NCBI GenBank assembly: GCA_966095765.1
Contig: CBHTSZ010000003.1
Coordinates: 87,887 to 151,886, forward strand
Reading direction: 5' to 3'
Length of the DNA stretch: 64,000 nt
Source: CBHTSZ01 sp966095765
GTDB taxonomy: Bacteria; Patescibacteriota; Saccharimonadia; Saccharimonadales; Saccharimonadaceae
A program made the position numbers and the translations under genes. This document shows, one piece after another, positions 60,929 through 64,000 of this stretch. Position 1 is the first letter of the stretch. The number at the start of each line of letters is the position of its first letter. Under the pieces are notes generated by a model. The model did not search any database, was not told the origin of the DNA, and saw nothing but the letters and a program-made list of their open reading frames with translations.

Positions 60929-60996
60929 GGGTACTAGTATACCTCCTAACACCTCTCATGCCGCTTGTGGTAAATTGATTTTTATGGCTAAATGTA

Positions 60997-61025
60997 TTGA
61001 CATATTTGAATTTTTGTGATAATAT
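60997..61025 (+). promoter_or_regulatory. Consensus promoter of the G+C-rich cassette gene
   Basis: TTGACA, a 17-nt spacer and TAATAT. The expected start is near 61032, about 340 nt before the coding region. Confidence 0.85.
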
Positions 61026-61031
61026 GTTCTT

Positions 61032-61372
61032 AACCTCAGTGAGGTGGGACATTGGAAACGGAGGTGTTACCTAAGTATTCACCCCTGACTCTCTTGTCTC
61101 ATAACCGTTCACGTGTGAGGCGTCGTTTAACAATTTAGCCAAGAAATGTTTGCGACATTTCACATGTAAGCATGTAACTCGCAAACTAGATAGTCATTGG
61201 GTTTTTAAGCCCAAGACACCAACTACTGCATATATGGCACATGTTCCTTCACGGGTACGACGCTTTGTCGACAATAGGTTGTCGGTGAGGCGTCGTACCC
61301 ATCCAGGGTTCGTCCAGGCGAGTATTCGTCTGAAGCATTCGTCTGAACTACGAGCCCTTTAGGAGGGTCAAC
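61032..61372 (+). promoter_or_regulatory. Long structured 5' leader of the cassette gene
   Basis: No convincing reading frame. Folding by eye gives a helix TCAG..GGTG / CACC..CTGA (61036-61088), a hairpin GTTTGCGA / TCGCAAAC with inner ACATG / CATGT (61148-61186), and a long hairpin GGGTACGACGC / GCGTCGTACCC with inner CGACAA / TTGTCG (61253-61300). The 12-mer GTGAGGCGTCGT occurs twice (61115-61126, 61285-61296). AGGAGGG stands before the start codon. Confidence 0.5.
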
Positions 61373-62779
61373 ATGAAGCGCATTCTCATGCTCATCACGG
61401 CGATCGCCGTGATGCTGGGAGGGCTGGCGTTCATGGCTCCGGCCGCGAACGCTGACACCCAAACCATCACCATCAAGGCGAAGGTGACCGGTTCCGCCGT
61501 GGCTTCGGCCTCGGCAACGGCCACGGCTGCCAGCTCGGCTTCCGCGTACAGCTACGCGGCGGCGCAGGTGCGAAGCACCCGAGCAACCACGAGTACCTGT
61601 TTCTGGTCTCCGGGCTGGAACTCGTACACGAGCGGTGGCAAGCGCATCTGGTGGTACGACCCCGTACCGTCCAAGGTGTGCAAGCTGAAGAAGCCGTTCT
61701 GGACCGGCGGCAAGAAGGCGACCCACAAGAAGGTCGGCGGCGGTACGTCCGGCGCCAACTGTGGCAACCCCTTCATCCCGAGCAGGAAGCCCCCGTCAAC
61801 CACTCACGGCGCCATCCTCGACGTCCGCAGCGGCACCCGCGCCAAGGTCGCAGTTTCGGCCAAGGCTGAGGTGGATGTCTCTGTTGCCGTCAACGTCTCC
61901 CTGGAGTACACCTACAACGGGAAGACGTTCACCGTGACCGACAAGGCTTCGGCCACCGGGCACGGCGAGGACACCGCGAGCGACACGGCGTCGGTCTACG
62001 TGACTAACTCCACCACGCTCAAGGCGACCGGCTCGGCCATCAACAACGCGAAGGCTTCGGTGAAGACCAAGGCGACCGCGAAGGCGAAGGCGAAGGCTGT
62101 GGCGAACGCTCAGGCGAAGGCCGAGGCGTCCGTCGAGGTCATGATCGTCATCAACGTCGAGACTGGCGAGCCCGCAGGCCCGTCCGTCTCGGTCACGCCC
62201 AAGGCGTGTGTTGAGTCCGGCCAGACTCAGGATGTCACCCTCGTGGTGCACAACCCGACGAACAGCCCGGGCACGATCCGTCCTACCTTCAACGGTCAGG
62301 TCCTGGCGGACCGTCCGATCGGCGCGAACGCGTCGATCACGATCGTCATCCCCAACCAGCCGGTCGGCCCGTTCTCGGGTTCGGTCTTGCTCGTTGAGGC
62401 TGGCAAGTCCGCCGCCTTCTCCGGAGTGGTCGAGGAGTGCCCGCCGCCGCCGGACAACGCCCCCGTGGTCAACATCATGGGCAGCCCGGCACACCTGTAC
62501 GTGGGCGGCAACGCCTACATCTGGATCGAGGCTTCGGACCCCGACGGTGACGCAGTCTCCGTTCAGGTCAGTGCTTCGGGTGCCGGCACGGTTGCTGGAC
62601 TGGTTCCGAGCGATGTTCGCTGGGATGGTACGCCTTGCCCCTCGGGTAAGTCGTGCTACCGGGCTACGGCCTGGGCCGGCGATGCGCCGGGTACGCTCAC
62701 CATCACCGCCAAGGTGACGGCGAACGGCAAGTCCGCCACGGACTCGGTTTCCTTCCCCGTGAAGGCTGACGAGTTCTAG
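61373..62779 (+). CDS. Large secreted Ala/Lys/Thr-rich surface protein, G+C-rich
   Basis: A 468-residue protein with a signal peptide (cleavage near ANA-DTQ). The mature N-terminal half has long stretches in which small or hydrophobic and polar residues strictly alternate (for example TAKAKAKAVANAQAKAEA, then VEVMIVINVETG), as in extended beta strands or beta-hairpins. The C-terminal half holds two Ig-like domains (VTLVVHNPTNSPGTIRPTF; IEASDPDGDAVSVQVSASG) with paired cysteines. A surface fibre, adhesin or pore-like protein is possible; no family was recognised. AGGAGGG is 5 nt before the ATG. Third codon positions are nearly all G or C, unlike neighbours. Confidence 0.75.
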   Translation: MKRILMLITAIAVMLGGLAFMAPAANADTQTITIKAKVTGSAVASASATATAASSASAYSYAAAQVRSTRATTSTCFWSPGWNSYTSGGKRIWWYDPVPSKVCKLKKPFWTGGKKATHKKVGGGTSGANCGNPFIPSRKPPSTTHGAILDVRSGTRAKVAVSAKAEVDVSVAVNVSLEYTYNGKTFTVTDKASATGHGEDTASDTASVYVTNSTTLKATGSAINNAKASVKTKATAKAKAKAVANAQAKAEASVEVMIVINVETGEPAGPSVSVTPKACVESGQTQDVTLVVHNPTNSPGTIRPTFNGQVLADRPIGANASITIVIPNQPVGPFSGSVLLVEAGKSAAFSGVVEECPPPPDNAPVVNIMGSPAHLYVGGNAYIWIEASDPDGDAVSVQVSASGAGTVAGLVPSDVRWDGTPCPSGKSCYRATAWAGDAPGTLTITAKVTANGKSATDSVSFPVKADEF

Positions 62780-62787
62780 CAGTAGTT

Positions 62788-62848
62788 GGTGTCGCGAGTG
62801 CGCACGAGTGTTTAGAGCCTAGCTCACCTCGTGCGCCTCGCGCACACC
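62788..62848 (+). terminator. Long G+C-rich hairpin after the cassette gene
   Basis: Imperfect stem of about 20 bp (62788-62808 with 62828-62848). It lacks a T-run, so it may stabilise the 3' end as well as, or instead of, terminating transcription. Confidence 0.5.
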
Positions 62849-62912
62849 ACTTAGAAATCACAATGACTATCTAGTTTGCCTATATTAACCCGCTACTTAA
62901 AAAGGAGTTCTT

Positions 62913-63803
62913 ATGAAGAAACTACTTTCTATCGTTCTCGGTGCCGTTATGGTACCAGCCGTTGCCTTCTCTCAGGTTGCCGCACTTGCTGCTGGTCAAA
63001 TCGAGGGTGGTGACATCTACCGCGTAAAGAACGTCACTAAGATGACTGACTTTACCGACCCTGTCAGTGCCGTTTGTGGTGACACTGTTCAGTTCAAGGT
63101 TCGTATCCACAACCCAGGTCCTGACGCCCTTACCGGTGTCAAGGTAAGCGCTACCCTCCCTGCCGCTGCTGCTACTTCGCACAGCTCAAAGGTAACGGTT
63201 AGTGCAGACAACGCAAACCCAACATCAGTTAGTGACACTGCAGGCGTAAACCTCAGCACTGCTGGTAAACTCGCGTACGTCGCCGGCTCAACCGAGCTGC
63301 TCGACGCACACAACGCTAAGCTCCAGACTCTCGCTGACGGTATCGTTGGCGGCAGCGTCGCCGTTCCAAACGGTGTCGGTGTCTCAACTGAGCAGAAGCG
63401 TTTCGTTCAGTTCCAAGCTAAGGTTGAGTGTGAAACTCCACCAACACCAAAGAACATCACTGTTTGTGACCTTGCTACTAAGAACATCATCACGATCCGT
63501 GAAGACCAGTTCGACGCAAGCAAGCACAGCAAAGACCTCGCTAAGTGTGCTGAAACACCAGCTCCTGGCCAGATCACTGTTTGTGACCTTACGACAAAGA
63601 AGGTTGTAAACATCAAGGAAACTGAGTTTGACAGCAACAAGCACTCTAAGGACCTCAACAAGTGTGCTCAGGTTCTTGCTGCTGCTCCTGCTACTATCGC
63701 CTCAACCGGTCCTGCTAGCGCAATCGCTACTATGTTCGGTCTGAGCGCGCTTGCAGCTGGTATCGGCTACGCCGTCCAACAGCGTCGCAACATTCTTGGC
63801 TAA
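62913..63803 (+). CDS. Secreted, C-terminally anchored surface protein with DUF11-like domain and two 33-residue repeats
   Basis: A 296-residue protein: signal peptide (MKKLLSIVLGAVMVPAVAF..), a DUF11/CARDB-like domain (DTVQFKVRIHNPGPDALTGVKVSATLP; quoted in part: RIHNPGPDALTGVKVSATLP), then two near-identical repeats, ITVCDLATKNIITIREDQFD and ITVCDLTTKKVVNIKETEFD, each closing with a SKHSKDLxKCA or NKHSKDLxKCA element that could form a Cys-Cys pair. The C-terminus reads IASTGP, a hydrophobic span and QQRRN, like a variant sortase sorting signal. AAAAAGGAG precedes the ATG; TATATT lies at 62881-62886. Confidence 0.82.
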   Translation: MKKLLSIVLGAVMVPAVAFSQVAALAAGQIEGGDIYRVKNVTKMTDFTDPVSAVCGDTVQFKVRIHNPGPDALTGVKVSATLPAAAATSHSSKVTVSADNANPTSVSDTAGVNLSTAGKLAYVAGSTELLDAHNAKLQTLADGIVGGSVAVPNGVGVSTEQKRFVQFQAKVECETPPTPKNITVCDLATKNIITIREDQFDASKHSKDLAKCAETPAPGQITVCDLTTKKVVNIKETEFDSNKHSKDLNKCAQVLAAAPATIASTGPASAIATMFGLSALAAGIGYAVQQRRNILG

Positions 63804-63876
63804 TCGAGTCTGACCGCTCTTCCCTCGTCAGAAGGAATCCTATGACTTCGTCAGCGGAAATCCGGACAGACATCAT

Positions 63877-63912
63877 AAAAACGACCCCGTAGCAATGCGG
63901 GGTCGTGTTTAT
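63877..63912 (+). terminator. Terminator of the 62913 gene
   Basis: ACGACCCCG / CGGGGTCGT stem with 8-nt loop, then GTTTATAT. Confidence 0.82.
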
Positions 63913-64000
63913 ATGGTGAGTTCACGCAGTTTTTTGGTGGTATTTTGGGTGCGTATTTTGATATATCGGTATGCAGCCGTTCAAACGATATTTGGCCATA
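63913..64000. other. Window edge, nothing recognised
   Basis: Eighty-eight bases with no convincing start, motif or RNA; a short open frame on the minus strand from the edge (MAKYRLNG..) is too short to judge. Confidence 0.3.

Larger units (their letters stand above)
61181..62879. mobile_element. Putative acquired cassette bounded by a 19-bp perfect inverted repeat
   Basis: GCAAACTAGATAGTCATTG at 61181-61199 recurs as its exact reverse complement at 62861-62879. Between them lies one gene of much higher G+C than its surroundings, plus a strong terminal hairpin. No transposase is encoded and no clear target duplication is visible, so the repeat could be a terminal repeat of a non-autonomous element or an RNA-level clamp. 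Confidence 0.5.

Noticed and set aside
60929..60952. Alternative uvrC start at 60952 using AGGAGG
   Set aside because: The AGGAGG lies downstream of that ATG and about 14 nt from the accepted ATG, and the segment overlaps the TATACT box; the start at 60928 fits the family.
63910..63935. Minus-strand ..ACTCACCA resembling a tRNA 3' end
   Set aside because: No T-arm sequence (GGTTCRA) lies at the required distance, so it is not a tRNA.
1..64000. CRISPR array, rRNA operon, transposase or integrase gene
   Set aside because: None was found on inspection of both strands.

Overview
The window is about 64 kb of a compact bacterial genome with a base composition near 50 % G+C. Gene content and style suggest a member of the Candidate Phyla Radiation (Patescibacteria), most likely Saccharibacteria (TM7). 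Pointers are tightly packed housekeeping genes with few biosynthetic genes, many genes that appear to be transcribed without a 5' leader, small membrane and secreted proteins of unknown role, and several proteins otherwise typical of Actinobacteria, the usual hosts of Saccharibacteria (a resuscitation-promoting-factor domain, nickel superoxide dismutase, DUF3558-like modules). The phylum is inferred from style; no rRNA gene is present to confirm it.

Layout. 1-9 kb: end of a RelA/SpoT enzyme, pyrophosphatase, phospholipid enzymes (PLD-like, GDPD), a glutaredoxin/thioredoxin-reductase pair, an FKBP isomerase, Nudix and ABC exporter genes, and two alpha/beta hydrolases. 9-22 kb: pheS/pheT with a ZIP metal transporter, aquaporin, RmuC, a membrane block (TerC/DUF475, PAP2), an esterase, and a LysM-Rpf cell-wall enzyme with a structured leader. 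22-29 kb: tRNA-Gln, a sodN-sodX pair whose SodX carries an extra membrane domain, a candidate structured RNA, and a translation cluster (trmD, KH protein, rpsP, glyA, rnc, nusB, rpmF). 29-41 kb: leuS, a degenerate Nudix protein, a 2OG-Fe(II) oxygenase, murF, an unknown protein, an RRM protein, ligA without its usual zinc-finger cysteines, htpX and lemA. 41-56 kb: eight tRNA genes interleaved with an amidoligase-like gene, secreted proteins, an SPFH protein, ddl, rarA, a glycosyltransferase, a debranching-type glycosidase, a secreted nuclease, typA and a GlcD-type oxidase. 56-64 kb: an anchored peptide-binding protein, secG, pepP, uvrC, and two large secreted surface proteins.

Four patterns stand out. 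(1) Five of the nine tRNA genes (Gln, Ala, Gly, Phe, Val) are flanked by a second, broken copy of one of their ends, and most of these copies are accompanied by an inverted copy of the neighbouring arm. The break falls in the D-loop for 5' copies and in the T-loop for 3' copies. This looks like a family of very small tRNA-associated insertions or duplications. (2) A G+C-rich gene for an Ala/Lys-rich secreted protein is bracketed by a perfect 19-bp inverted repeat and is expressed from a consensus promoter through a leader of about 340 nt, so it looks like an acquired cassette. (3) About twenty genes have a -10 box only 6-11 nt before the start codon, implying leaderless mRNAs for first genes of operons and Shine-Dalgarno starts for internal genes. 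(4) Several single-gene oddities occur: LigA lacking its zinc finger, SodX fused to a DoxX/MauE-like domain, a tRNA-Gly whose 19-56 tertiary pair has changed from G-C to U-A, and an amidoligase-like gene starting 5 nt after a tRNA-Cys CCA end.

No rRNA, CRISPR array, integrase or transposase gene was recognised in the window.
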